From: Sebastes aleutianus
Taxonomy: Eukaryota; Chordata; Actinopteri; Perciformes; Sebastidae
NCBI GenBank assembly: GCA_916700875.1
Contig: CAKAKS010000066.1
Coordinates: 12,185,361 to 12,249,360 of the forward strand
Reading direction: 5' to 3'
Length of the DNA stretch: 64,000 nt
Positions 33,471 to 45,900 of the stretch are shown in pieces; position 1 is the first letter of the stretch; the number at the start of each line of letters is the position of its first letter. A program made the translations under genes and the position numbers. The notes under the pieces are model-generated. The model ran no database searches. It was given only the letters and a program-made list of their open reading frames with translations, and was not told the DNA's origin.

Positions 33471-34527
33471 CCTTTATGTTACTGTAAAATTACCATTATA
33501 ATACTGTCGCTGAAATTTACAGCTTTTTACTGTTAATGAAAAATACGGTTTGAAATGTTTTTTTTTTAATTAATTTCACAGTATTTTACAGTTAATTTAC
33601 TGTATAAGATACATTATATAGCTGTTTTCCACCTTTCTTTTACATTATCTTACTGATTTGTTTTAATGCACTATTTAGGTTTTATTTTTGACTAAATTAA
33701 TAGACTTAGCAGGTTACAGACATAGGAGTAGTCACACTAAATACAATTGTTTACACTGCAGTGGCAGAGGACGCATTGTTATTATCAGATTGTTGATTAT
33801 TGCAAAACCAAAACGCCCAATTCTTACTTTTTTCTGGCAATTTATTTGTTTATTTTCTCTCAAAGGATTCTACTTCCTATTACCCAACTGAGTTATATCC
33901 TCTCAAAACCATCTGAATTAATATTTAAGATGGTAGTTTTTGCAGTTGGTGTCCCAGCAACAGTCATGTGACCTGTAGAAGTGACCTTAAGTAAAACACT
34001 GAATGTCCCAGATAAGAATTTCACAGTTTTATAATAGTAACACAAAGATGTAATTTAAACTGATTAGTCCAGTCACCTCCATCGATTCATGTCATTCAGC
34101 AGTTTAATATTAAACACTATCATGCTTTATGTTGTATGTAAAGTCAGAATCAGGTCTGATGATGCCAAACAAACACACAAATCACACAAATGCCTAAAGA
34201 ATGTCTGTTTTTAGGTTAATACTGTAATTGTTTACAGTGTGCTCATAAAAAAAACGTTGTTATTCACGTTCTTTGCCCAATGTTTCTGCTCTATACGCTG
34301 TTGTGAATACGTTCTTGATGTTTCTAGATATGGAGTCATTAGAGTCATTAGCTGAGGAGCTGAATGTGAATGGTCTCTTCAGGGCGCCTCATTATGCAGG
34401 CGCGTTAAAAGAAAGCAGCTGGGGGGTAAATGGGTGGTTAAGGGCTCGAACAAAAAGAGGGGCAGGGTCTGTGAGGAGGGTCAGGATTCAAATTATAAGT
34501 GGGAAGATGTCCCCATTGTCAGTGGGG
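33471..34527. other. Intergenic, hps4 to the unidentified secreted-protein gene
   Basis: A degenerate repeat of tactgtaaaatt / ttacagttaatttactgt type spans about 33475-33610. The rest is unique and includes the upstream promoter of the next gene. Confidence 0.4.
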
Positions 34528-34533
34528 TATATA
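34528..34533 (+). promoter_or_regulatory. TATA box of the unidentified secreted-protein gene
   Basis: TATATA within ggggtatatagcaagct, 113 bp before the ATG, followed by a GA-rich microsatellite (34541-34592) that would lie in the 5' UTR. Confidence 0.5.
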
Positions 34534-34640
34534 GCAAGCTGAGAGAGAGATTGAGAAAGAGAGAGAGAAAGAGAGAGGGAGAGAGAGAGAAGTTCCCCAT
34601 CAGTGAAGCTCCATTTGGGCCAGGATTTAGAAACATCACC

Positions 34641-37401
34641 ATGGCCTCTTCCTCCTCGCACTGCTTTTGGATCGCTCTGTTTCTTCTCTCAGGTCACATT
34701 GGAGTATTGGGTCGAGCTTTGCGACACGCAGATGAATCCTCTGGATCAACTCTACGCACGGACGCGTCTAGGCGGTGCACAGAGCTGGCTGCGCCTTGGC
34801 TGCTGGAGAACACGCACCAAGCTGCAGAAGATGATGATGATTATGGTGAAGCGACGCGGTTGCAGGTCCGCGTTAGGCCTTTCACACCGGGAGCCTCCTC
34901 ACAGGGCCCGGTGGTTTTCCCAGGAAAATCTCTGTTCAGCTTTGTGCGACGGGTTTACCACTGCTGTCAAGAAGGAGTCCACTGCAGGAACGTGAAGGGG
35001 ATTCAAGGACGACTGAGAGGAGGTGAGGCAAAGTAGATCCAGCTAAAAACACATGTTGCCATGTCATTATGAACTGTTGCCTATACTGCTGAACTGAAAT
35101 TTGTTGTGTTGGTCCATGGTACACATTTACAAAGAGATGGCACAGATGGGTTTATCTTCCATGTGCTTTAAAGGGACTGTTTGTAACTTTTTACATGTAT
35201 AAATCTACCGAGTCGGGATCCCATGCGCGCTCGCATATGCGCGCTCGCGTGTGGCCGTGTCTCTCCTCCTCTGCTTGCCTTCACTCACACACCGTGCTCG
35301 TTCTCGCTGTCTTGCTCCACCTCTACAAGTGCATGCGTGCACACTCCACACTGCAGAAGAGTTAGTAGCTCTGAGAATATCTAGTGAATGTACAGTGGAC
35401 GTTTGTGCAGAAATAACTGCTGCAGCTCCTCCAGACCAACAGAGGTTTCCCATGTCTTGTGAAGTGACGGGGCCCCGCAGAGAGAAACGTTATCGTCTTG
35501 ACCGGGTGCCGTTGTCTCCCTGTGGGCTCAGTCGGGAGGCGATAACGTTTCTCTTCCTGCTTCAGCCCCGGCACTGCCACGCTTTTCCTGCTTCAGCCTC
35601 CGAAAGCCAACACTAGGATCAGCAGTGATTCATGGAGACCTTCGTCTGGTCAGCTAACATTACTGCCAAGCAGCTGAAATATAGAGTGATATTGTGGTTT
35701 TAGCTGACGTGTGTCGCCTCTCTGTTTTGAGCGATGCTCGTTCATGTCTATGTAGAGCGAGCAAGCGCGAGCCCAACGCTGCCCTTCGTTGACTTAACGG
35801 CCACAGGTGTCGCTGTTAACAAGCATTTCTGAAAGTTACAAATAGTCCCTTTAATACCACTAATTGTAGCTCAATGCAACATAAAAAGGTAAAAAATAAT
35901 AATACTGTAACCGCGGGAGCTGGTATTTCCTCAAGTGGACTAGAGGGCAAACCTCTAAAAGTGGTGGAAAAACTACACCAAAACACATAATTTCCATCAC
36001 TTAATTTAAGGTTGAATGTATTTCTTGACCATTAAATTTGTATTAATTAATACATTAATAACTGTATTTATAGAGCAGTTTTCATACAAGAGATGTAGCT
36101 CAAAAGTGCTTTGCGAAAGAAAATAAAAATGGAACACATTCAAACAAGGTCAGATAGGCAATAAAATAGACAATAAGAGGACAGTAGATGCTAAAATAGT
36201 GAAATTAAAAACAGAGAACATTAAGAATAATAAAAATGAGAGAATTAGTAAAAGGAAAAAAAAAGCTGTATGGAATTTAAAATGTATAAAAGAGCTTCAT
36301 TGCCCATTAAGGGTATTTACATTCATCATCATTGCCCATCCAGTTAACATGCAGAGAGGATAGGGATGAATGAGCAGGAAAAAACGATGCAGCATCAAAT
36401 AGCCATATGCAAACCTACAGTGTTAAGAGTGACACTGTGCAGGAATGTCATAGAAGCTGTAGAAGTGAAAGCTGATGTGCATGAAAAGCAGATTGGGAGG
36501 ACATTAATGGCTTGATTAATGCAGCTGTATAGAGGACCGTGTTATCTGCATACAAATGAGTCTTTAGCTGGCTTACTGTCCCCTCCAAGAAGAGTCGAGA
36601 CATCCTGCTGACAGATTAACAAGGTATTAGAAGTGAAAACATCACCTCTTTGGTGGAGATCCTACTCAGATCCCTGGGATTTATTAAACTATAGAGCCTG
36701 GCATGAGTTGTGTGTGTGTTGCTCTGTGACATGAAATGCTTTGTCTTACCTGACTCCATCTTCTTCTCCTCCTCAGGCACAAATGTGGAGTTTCTCTACA
36801 CCAGGGAGATTTTATCATTGACGGTTACGAGAGCCGAGCTTCACCTCCAGCTTTCCAACCCACAACATCTGGATATCCATCCGGTGCTTTCATCAATGGC
36901 AAAGCGGGACCTTCCTACAAGGTAAAAACTCTCAATATGTTCTTTACTTTTTACCAAGACTTACACTCATTTCAGTCAAAAAAAACCTCGGAAGACAAAA
37001 ACAACTTGACTGATGGCCTCTGGGAGTGTCAGGCCTGGTTGTAACCCCTGTTGTCTCTCGCCTCCTTCAGGTACAGTTTGTGGTTGCGGGGCAACACAGT
37101 GGAGCTGAGAGTGGATCTGCTGTTCCTCATCCAGAGTCTGCAGGAGGCGGCGGGTGGTGCCGGAGGGGGTCCAAGCTTGGCGAACATGCGGCGGGTGGCG
37201 TTTTCTTCCAGGGGGCATCCACCAGGAGGGGCTCTGCAGGACACCGATGGTGACGTGTGGGGTGATGAGGTCGGCGGCACGCTTCCTGCTCTGAAGCTGG
37301 GCCTGGTTCTAGGCTGCAGTCAGGCTGGATCAGGGGTGTCCTGCGGAGCCGGCGGCGTTCACCTCTCACACACACCCTTCATGGCTCTGTACTACAGATG
37401 A
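34641..37401 (+). CDS. Unidentified predicted secreted protein, 285 aa
   Basis: Not recognised. Three exons (34641-35022, 36777-36921, 37071-37401) join in phase with good splice sites. Residues 1-24 are a signal peptide (MASSSSHCFWIALFLLSGHI...). An acidic patch EDDDDY lies at 63-68 and a cysteine cluster at 108, 109 and 115 (RRVYHCCQEGVHCRNV). Then come alternating hydrophobic strands (VEFLYTREILSLTVTRAELH, YSLWLRGNTVELRVDLLFLI), two late cysteines and the end TPFMALYYR. No transmembrane helix is seen after the signal. The strand-rich region vaguely recalls TGF-beta-family propeptides, but no cystine-knot growth factor follows; that resemblance is weak. ATTAAA at 37611-37616 is the likely poly(A) signal. 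A MITE fills much of intron 1. Confidence 0.75.
35168..35854. mobile_element. TTAA-type MITE, family GGGACTGTTTGTAAC (full copy)
   Basis: Starts TTAAAGGGACTGTTTGTAAC and ends GTTACAAATAGTCCCTTTAA, an inverted pair, in intron 1 of the unidentified secreted-protein gene. A partial relative is at 15250-15617. Confidence 0.8.
36050..36130 (+). repeat. Retroposon-like fragment
   Basis: Contains atttatagagcagttttcat and gctcaaaagtgctttgcga, resembling the conserved tail of fish SINE/LINE repeats. Low-copy evidence in this window. Confidence 0.4.
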
Positions 37402-37673
37402 AGTCAAACTGACACTGGACTGCATGGAAATCATCTGGTTGAAACTATTTTCTATCTGAAAAGACACACAGCCTCAAAGTTTACAAGGAAAATGATGCAC
37501 TTCAATGTCAAATCTATTAATTTATAAATGTTATTTTTTTTTTTTGTAAATATATATATGTTAATAGTGAATATGATATACTGTAACTCTATGGAGTCAT
37601 TCTTTTGGTTATTAAAGCTCGATCTAACAATGGCTCGTGACATAAAGAGTGTGGCCATTTCTGTTTGTGGTAT

Positions 37674-38314
37674 AGGGCTGTCAATTGATTAAAATATCAA
37701 TTGCGATCAATCGCATGATTGTCCATAGTTAATCGTGATTAATCTCACATTTCTTATCTGTTCAAAATGTATTTTAAAAGGGAGATTTGTCAAGTATTCA
37801 ATACTCTTATCAACATGAGTGGGCAAATATGCTGCTTTATGCAAATGTATGTATATATTTATTATTAGAAATCAATTAACAACACAAAACAATGACAAAT
37901 ATTGTCCAGAAACCCTCACAGGTACTGCATTTAGCATAAAAGATATGCTCAAATCATAACATAGTACTCAAGCCCAACAGGCAACAACAGCTGTCAGTGT
38001 GCTGACTTGACTATGACTTGCCCCCAAACTCTATGTGATTATCATAAAGTGGGCATGTCTGTAAAGGGGAGACTCGTGGGTACCCGTAGAACCCATTTTC
38101 ATTCACATATCTTGAGGTCAGAGGTCAAGGGACCCCTTTGAAAATGGCCAAAATTTAGCGCAAGTTGGAGCTTATTTAGCCTCCTTTGCGACAAGCACTC
38201 TAGCTTTAAAACTGAGTCCGCTACAACCTAAAAATTGCAAATTGCGTTAGTGAGTTAAAGAAATTAGTGGCTAAAACTAATTAGCGTTATTATCGCATTA
38301 ACTTTGACAGCCCT
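37674..38314 (+). mobile_element. GGGCTGTCAA MITE, full-length copy (e)
   Basis: Both inverted ends are present (AGGGCTGTCAA left, TTTGACAGCCCT right). It is the reference copy for this family in the window and lies between the unidentified gene and the mlec 3' end. Confidence 0.85.
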
Positions 38315-38649
38315 GGTTTCGGTCATGATTCAGTCTGCTTTGTTCAGCTGTGTTCCTCTTTCGGATATTCTGGTCCCGATACCATTGAGATATGTGGTTC
38401 TATTTAAAGAGGTTTTCACAGTTGTTGGAAGAAGGTGGAAAAAACAACACCTGGACAAACAAAAAGGCCTGTGCATGTGCCGTGACCCTGCTGAACTGCA
38501 GGGTCACAGTGACTACTCTGTCAGGAAATATTGTTAGACTGTTAAAGTTTTAAGTTGCAGAGTCAAGAGATCTCACAAAGTAATCAACGGCAACTCAAGG
38601 GTGTCGGGAGTGGAAAAACAGCAGCACCACATTCTGATAAAATAGCACA

Positions 38650-41600
38650 TTTATTAAAAAGAGACAGCATTTATCAGCATTTTCCCATTTTTGCAGATAT
38701 ACGCCACATCAGAGAAAGATCAGGGGTCTCGAATACATTTCTCAGTCCACCTGCTGCTGCCTGCAGCCCCCGAGAGGAGCTTTTATCCATCCAACACATG
38801 TATATCTATACAGTAGGACTCATGTTTGAGCGCACACTCGCGGTCTCGCACACTCGCGCTGTGTGATCGGCGGACGTCAGACCATGGGTGGTCTGCTGCC
38901 TGGACGATGGACACGTTGGCAGATGTTTTTGCTGTTCAAATTTGTCTCAGTTTAAATTCATCTCACATGTTCAGTTGCTTTGATAATGAGGAAAAGAAAA
39001 GGAGAAACAGCAACAAGCTGGCAATGGTCATCTCAAACAAATCTACATTAATTACAGAGCGACTAAAATGACTTTTTTTAAGAATGGAAATTGGAAGATG
39101 GTGTCATGGCAGGGGGATAATTAGTGGGGATGACAAATCTGATGACAAGACATGACATGTTTTCCTCCCCTGGTTTATTCACTGCTTTACCAGGCGAGAA
39201 AAACAGAAGAAAGAAAGAAATGGAGAACCTTTAGCGTCACAACAGGACACTATGTTTAAGAATTTGGATGGGATGGCAGCAATTCTTTGGTTCTCGTGAA
39301 AAAAAACACAGAGCAGATCTTCATTCCACTCTAGTTCATGAAATTGTGAGATGTATTGACAATAACAGGTCCAACAAAGGCTGATGAGAAGCTAAATAGA
39401 CTGTTTGAAACATACATTTAATACAGTTATCTCACTAACCTTCCCATTTGTTTCTGACTGGCTTTGCTCCGAGAAAAGTTGAGGTTCGAGATAAATAATT
39501 CTACTGACAGACGTCCGTTACTCCTAACAAGAGCTGTTTGTGTGGAATGAAAATCGAGCCCAGAAAAGTGTGTTTTAACAGAGAAGGAAGGAAGAAAAAA
39601 AAAAAAAGAGGCTAATTTGATTTAAGCCAAAACAAAAAAGAGCAACCTCAAGGCGAATGATGGTAAAGCACAATGTATTCAATAATTCAAGGCAACAAAG
39701 ACAAACACACAAAAAAACAACATGATCTTAAAATACATGAGGCAGTGCAAAAATGTCACACCAATAAAATATCAAGTTTTAAAAACTCAAAACAAAACAG
39801 ATCCTGAGGAAAAAATTCAAACATACAAATCCAAGCGCATTATAAAATATCTCCAGATCAGCCCCACTCCGATTTAAATTATATATAATAGAATGGAAGA
39901 TCCCACATTTTCAGACATAATCTCATTTATTTGACTCTCCGACAGTCAGTTCATATGGCTGTCCGTCGCGAAAAAAAAAACAATTTTATACTCTGTACCG
40001 ACAACCGTTCCGCCCCAGAAGAAAGGCCACTTCCTCAAGAGAAAATCAAAGAAACCCTAACACCTCAGCTACAACACAAAAGTGATGAGAACAAAATGGC
40101 TTTCACACGATAAAATAAAGTGTGATTTTGTACCTTATATACACACGCAGCTGTGTAGACTTGCAAAGGAACAGAACACGGTGACTTTGGTGCTGAATTA
40201 AATGAAAATGTTGCATCTTTTCAAAGGAAAAAAAAAGGTGCTTATACTGTATGTCTTAAATATGAACTTCAAAATAAAAGAGAAAAAACAAAACAACTGA
40301 CTGAATATTTTCTGGCATTAACTTCTTGCCTGCCATCAATCAAAATGGGAAGGAGAATCGAGGAGTGAGGAAGGATCCACAACACCTGAATTATTAACCG
40401 TTTTTTTTTTTTCAAGTACTGCTTATGGCAACAGCAATACTGGCAGGGGGGTGTCGGGGGGGACATTTAAGACGCATTAGTGAAACAGGCAAAGTTACAA
40501 AATCGTCCTTGGAGTAGAGCTAAGCACTTGAGGGAGGTAACTAGATACATAAATAGGAGGGTTCACAACACAACTCTACTAAAAATGAAGAACAAAGCTG
40601 CTTTTCAGACATGGAAAGCAAAAAGGGACGCCATTGTCCAAAAGCTGAGACTGAAACACAGGCGAAGTGGACTCTGATAATGCGGCCATGTCGGGGGGGA
40701 AAAAAGGCTCAAAGATAGATTAAGATAGATAAAGATTTGTCCCCAGGTTGCTCAATCAATTCAAGGACCAGAACTAGTAGCTTAATTGCACTGAAAAGTT
40801 CACACTGAATTAACAAAATGGTACGGTCCACATTAAAAAGGTGTAAGACGGCAGATTTGAAAAGGCAGAGTGAAGGATGTGGAGAATGCAATAAGTGTTG
40901 GTTTATGAGTAAACATTTGATTTTCTACTTACACCGATGTTGTGCTTTCTCATCTCTGACTGCAGGTGGGTGAGCTTTTGGGGATGTATGAAACAAGTGC
41001 ATTGACTGGCACAGATTCTCACGGTTTATTATATTAACATGGAGCTGCAGCGGCCTGTTCTCTCAGTTTCAAATAACACGGAGGGCTGAAGTTTCATGGC
41101 CCGTCAGAGTCAACACAGCATTCTGTTTCAAATCAAAAAACACAAATTTATGACAAAAAACAAAACAAAAAAACGATTACAACCGTCCTCCTAGTTAGCC
41201 ACCGATGTAAAAAAGTGGCAAACACTCTATTCCTCTGAATTAGAGGTGCACCGATACCGGATCGGATATCAGGCCGATACTGACTCAAGTAGCTGGATCG
41301 GATATCAGTGACAATGGTGCCAATCTATTCAATTCAATTCTATGTTTACAACCTATATACTGGAATTTTAATTTTCCGTTGAAGTTTTGACTAATTAGTT
41401 GATGCATTAAAAAGGTTTACACTTGAATTGTAATTCTTGTTAATTCAGATTTTTTTTTACCAAGTTGCTGTATGATTTATTAATTAAATAATTAATAACA
41501 ATTCAGTACATTTATATGTATTTTGTTGTATATTTTATATGAGACATGAAAGAATGATCCCAGTCACTTCCACGCAGTGAGGCATACAGCTTATTAATTA

Positions 41601-42947
41601 AACACTTGTATCGGATCGGTACTCGTTGTCGCTATGGACTGAAAAAGTTGGATCGGTGCATCCCTACTCTGAATCAATTCAATTTTGATAAGTGAGGGGT
41701 ACTGTGCGTCCAAATATACCCAATTTAAAACACTCGCCAAAGAGCAGAGGCCTCGCAGAATTGTATTTTGCAAGCTATTTGTCAAATTAAACAGGCCACC
41801 AAGTTTTCCTTTTCCAACAAAATAAAAAAAGACATTCTTTGGTGAAACAAAAAGGCAGGCATGCATACTTAACGAACGAATAGAAAAAGGCAAAGCTCGT
41901 AGAAAATACAGTGATGTAAAGATCCTGACTTCACTTGAGCTGAAGCATTTCACAGCATAAACTTTGACTGAAAGAAACCGTTCCACATTCTCACTTTGCA
42001 ATGTTTGAACTTTAAAATGGATCCTTCCTTGAAAAGGACTTTGAATTTGCGATCACTGTTGAGGACACGTTTAATGGCCCTGAATCGGAATTTTTGGTGG
42101 AACAATGCCAAATAAGTCTATCAAACTTTACCACACGTCACCAACAGATTTGTGAAAAACAACCTATATTTATGTAAAAGGCAAGCCGACTTAGACAGCA
42201 AATAATCCCGCCAGCTACAGAGCTGGTTCAACGCCAATTTCTTTCAACGACTCATGGCAAGTAGATGATGGCACGTCAACGAAAGGACAAACTAGATCTG
42301 AGTGGAAAGACACAAAAATGCAACAAAATGGGAGCCTGTGAAATGGCAACTGTATTTCCACCAACTACTTAACCAATTTCTAAGCAGCACCACTTCCAAT
42401 TTGAAGGTAACACGTCTGACCGGATGCGGAGCAAGAGTGTTAAACAGAGTGTGCTTCCTTGCTACACCCAGTACAAAACGATGCTTTTGCTTTATAAAAC
42501 GGGCCCAGACCAATCGCTCCTGAGCATCCCTTAGCTGCTGAAATGTGGTTTCAAACCGTGAAGACTGGCGTCTGTAAATCCTGCACAGTCTCTGAGTGGA
42601 AATGACTAACATTGTTCAAAACTGTCAGCAGAGGTGGATGCGAAACACATTCACAAAGAAGCGCACGGCATACACTTCCTACATCTCCTTTTCTTGCCTA
42701 AACGGTAGAATTCGACGTCAGCGGTTGCTTCCGTCGCGAAGTGGCTTTCCGAAAAGTTATTGTCTCTTGTTGTCCTGTCGTCAAGATGTTCTCCGAGCTC
42801 TCTCCTGTGTGTACGCCTTTACCTGTGCTGCTGTTGCCACTTTGTCCCCCCCCCCCGTTACCCCCCACACCCCCACCCCCCTTCTCCCTCTCCAAAGTCT
42901 CACGTCCGTCTTGTCTGTTTGACGTCCCCTCGGTCGCTAGTTGGAGC
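38650..42947 (-). other. mlec: Probable long 3' UTR of mlec
   Basis: About 4.3 kb of mostly unique, stop-rich DNA follows the malectin stop codon on the minus strand. AATAAA at 38655-38650 (minus) is a candidate end. A G-rich run (complement of 42848-42886) lies within about 100 nt of the stop, and a hAT MITE is inserted at 41241-41666. Extent is inferred; nearer poly(A) signals may also be used. Confidence 0.45.
41241..41666. mobile_element. Non-autonomous hAT element with perfect 8-bp duplication
   Basis: Starts TAGAGGTGCACCGAT, ends ATCGGTGCATCCCTA, and is flanked by CTCTGAAT on both sides (41233-41240, 41667-41674). Located in the presumed mlec 3' UTR. Confidence 0.88.
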
Positions 42948-45900
42948 TCACAGCCGACAGAGGCAGAACAGTGTGGGGATGAACACCCCGAACGCCACAA
43001 GGATGGGAAACATTAGGCTGCTGTTGTCTGCTGCGTATGGGTTTGGTGTTCGGGGGCCCGACTGGACCCTGGTCTTGGTACCTGCTGGGACCTTTTTCTT
43101 CCCACCTTCCTCGCCTCCCTCTGTATCCTCCTCTTCTTCCTCCTCTTCCTCTGGCTTCTCCAAGCCAGGGTGAGGCTGAAGTTTTGGCACATCTGTCCAG
43201 TAAGAAAGCGTTAAGGGAAAACAGGGGCGCTTAGTCCAAATTACATACAAAGAAATTGGCACACAAATGGATGTATCAAAGTGGCCTTTGCACACCAAGT
43301 CAGGTTATTCTTTTTTTTTTTAATACGGCATCCGATACAAATCGTTATGCACACTGGAAACCCTGCACACTGAGTCCAATGCATTTTATATAGGGCTGTC
43401 AAAGTTAACGCGATAATAAGGAAATTACCTCTGTTTACATTACATCTATTTTACCTATTTTATTACTCTAGTGTATAACCTCTGTTTATATTTTCTTTAT
43501 TACATCTACTTCACCTGTTTTATTTGCTTTATAACTGTGTGTGTTTTACCCGTTATATTGTTTTACCTGCCTCGTTTAGTCTTGTCAAGTATTTGTTTTA
43601 AAGCACTGACTAGAAGTGGCAGCTGTGAATCTCGTTGTATTTAATACGATGACAATAAAGCTTTCCATTCTATTCTATTCTTAACGCAAATTTGTTTTAA
43701 CGCCACTAATTTCTTTAACACAATCGATCTTTTGGAGGTTGTAGAGGGCTCAGTTTTAAAGCTAGAGTGAAGATACTGGTATCATATGAAAACTGAAGGA
43801 ATCCAATGGTCGCTAAAAACTTACGCAAAATTTTGGCAATGATTAAAACAATAATTACGTGGGTGCAATGGATAGCGCTAGTCCCAAATGGGGCTAATGA
43901 ATCAATGATATTAGTAAGAAGCTATCGTTTAGCTGCTATAGGGCACAATCTCTACCGTCTAATCTTTCGTACATCCTTTGTTTTGCGACCATCGATTCCA
44001 TCGCTACCTGTTCTGCAATCACCTGCCAGAATCTATCTTTAAATTCCACATCTGTTTGTTTGTTGTGAATTGCTTTATGCTGGGAGATAAATGAACAAAG
44101 TGTATCAGCCTATCAGATGCCATTTTAAGTGATGACGTTTGCATTTACTGTGGCTCTGAGAAGGTCAACCAACTCTGATGGGTGTGAAAAAACGCCGAAA
44201 ATCTAACTTGTTCCGAAAAACGTAAATGATGGCCGAAAGTTTCGGAGTCGGTGTGTAAACATGATTGACACAACATGAGGTCGTATTTTAAACGTGTGAC
44301 AATTTCAGATGAAAAATACAGACTTGGTGTGCAAAGGCCGTTAGTCTACAACTACGGTACTAGAATGAGTACATCTGGTTGAGCAAGACATTGTGATCTA
44401 CTCAGTAGACTGAGTTTTTATGTAACATGTAAGGGTATGTTTGCAGTCTCATGACTCACCATCTAAAGTCCCCTTCATTACATAGAGAGCGCAGACCTTG
44501 GGGTTGTCATAATAACCCTGAAACACAGAGTGAAAGGTTATTTAATATCATACAGGAGTGAATATAAACCTTGTTTCTAACAATGATCCATAATCTGTTT
44601 TGCTTTCAAGAAACACTGAATTAATGATTGGAGCACCCTTATCTGAGTAAGGTGCTCAATTTGACACAAACAACCATTAAAAATGCCTCCCTTCTTTCAT
44701 TTTCTTCTAAATTTATCACAGCGTGATGAAAGAATCAACATTTGGTGCAGGTGGATTTCCGCTGAACAAGTGGACAGGGCAAAACAAAAACACCTGTGCT
44801 GGAGAGGTTTTGGCATTTCATTGTTAGGACAGTTTTAACGTTTGCAGAAAGAGCAGACAGTGTGTCCCATTTGTATCTTTTTAAAGAGAGAAAATGCAGA
44901 GAGGGCCAGCGATCTACAAAAATAATTAAAAGAAGAATGAGGTCACTGCAGGAAAAGCTTTTTTAAAGTGTGCCACCCTACAGTTCTACAAACCCATTGC
45001 CAAAATCTTTCATTTGTCAGAACACAGAATACTAATCATACACATATTGTGCGAATGGCCTGCAGCAAGTTTCCAAACTAACACACCGAATGAAAGGTTA
45101 TCGCTCTAATTGTGATGTTCTGCTGTATTGGAAGTACTGTAGCGGTGCAAATATGGGCTAAGTAAACAAGTACGTCAAATACATGTTGACAAGATAATTC
45201 TAATTGAAAGTCAGTCTGTGGCAATAACTCCACTTAATAACGCATTTTAGTTTTGGGCATTTGTTAAAGTATTGCTCATATAGTCATGGGCATTTTTGCC
45301 AGGTTTTGCAGCAGGAGAAATTAAAGGTGCTATATATGATATTCAGAGCATTAATTTAGCATCAAACAACGACGTGCTATGTAAAGATATAGAGAAGTAA
45401 TGTCTACCTGAGCAGAGAATGAAGTCACTCTCCCTCTGTGTGAGTTACTGCGGCTACAGCTGATAACGCTGTCCCGACTGACGGCACCCACCCTCCAGCT
45501 CCCCCCTCAGGTTAACACTGTTAGTTCTGTCCGGACTGTTGCCATTGTTTTCGGTGATAGCGCGGTTAGCACCGTTAGCTGCCGCCGCCATGTTGAGAGC
45601 CGTACAGAGGCAATAGAAATGCTCCCAATCTCGCATTTAGCACCTTTAAACTTATGCCGATACACAAGTCATCCACTCTTTCTAAAATGCCTCTCCTTAC
45701 GGCACTCCGTACTACTACTGCACTACACTATCAGTCGATAAAAGGTTGTGCCAATGGTAACAGAAGTACAGTCTCACATGGTGCTGTATTGATTGTGAGG
45801 AGGACAAAAAGGGAAATGTAACACACATCAGCTTGTAGGAGGCGTCTAAAAAGTAGAGCGTGGATGTTGGATAATGTGAAGGGGAGACACTTTACCAAAT

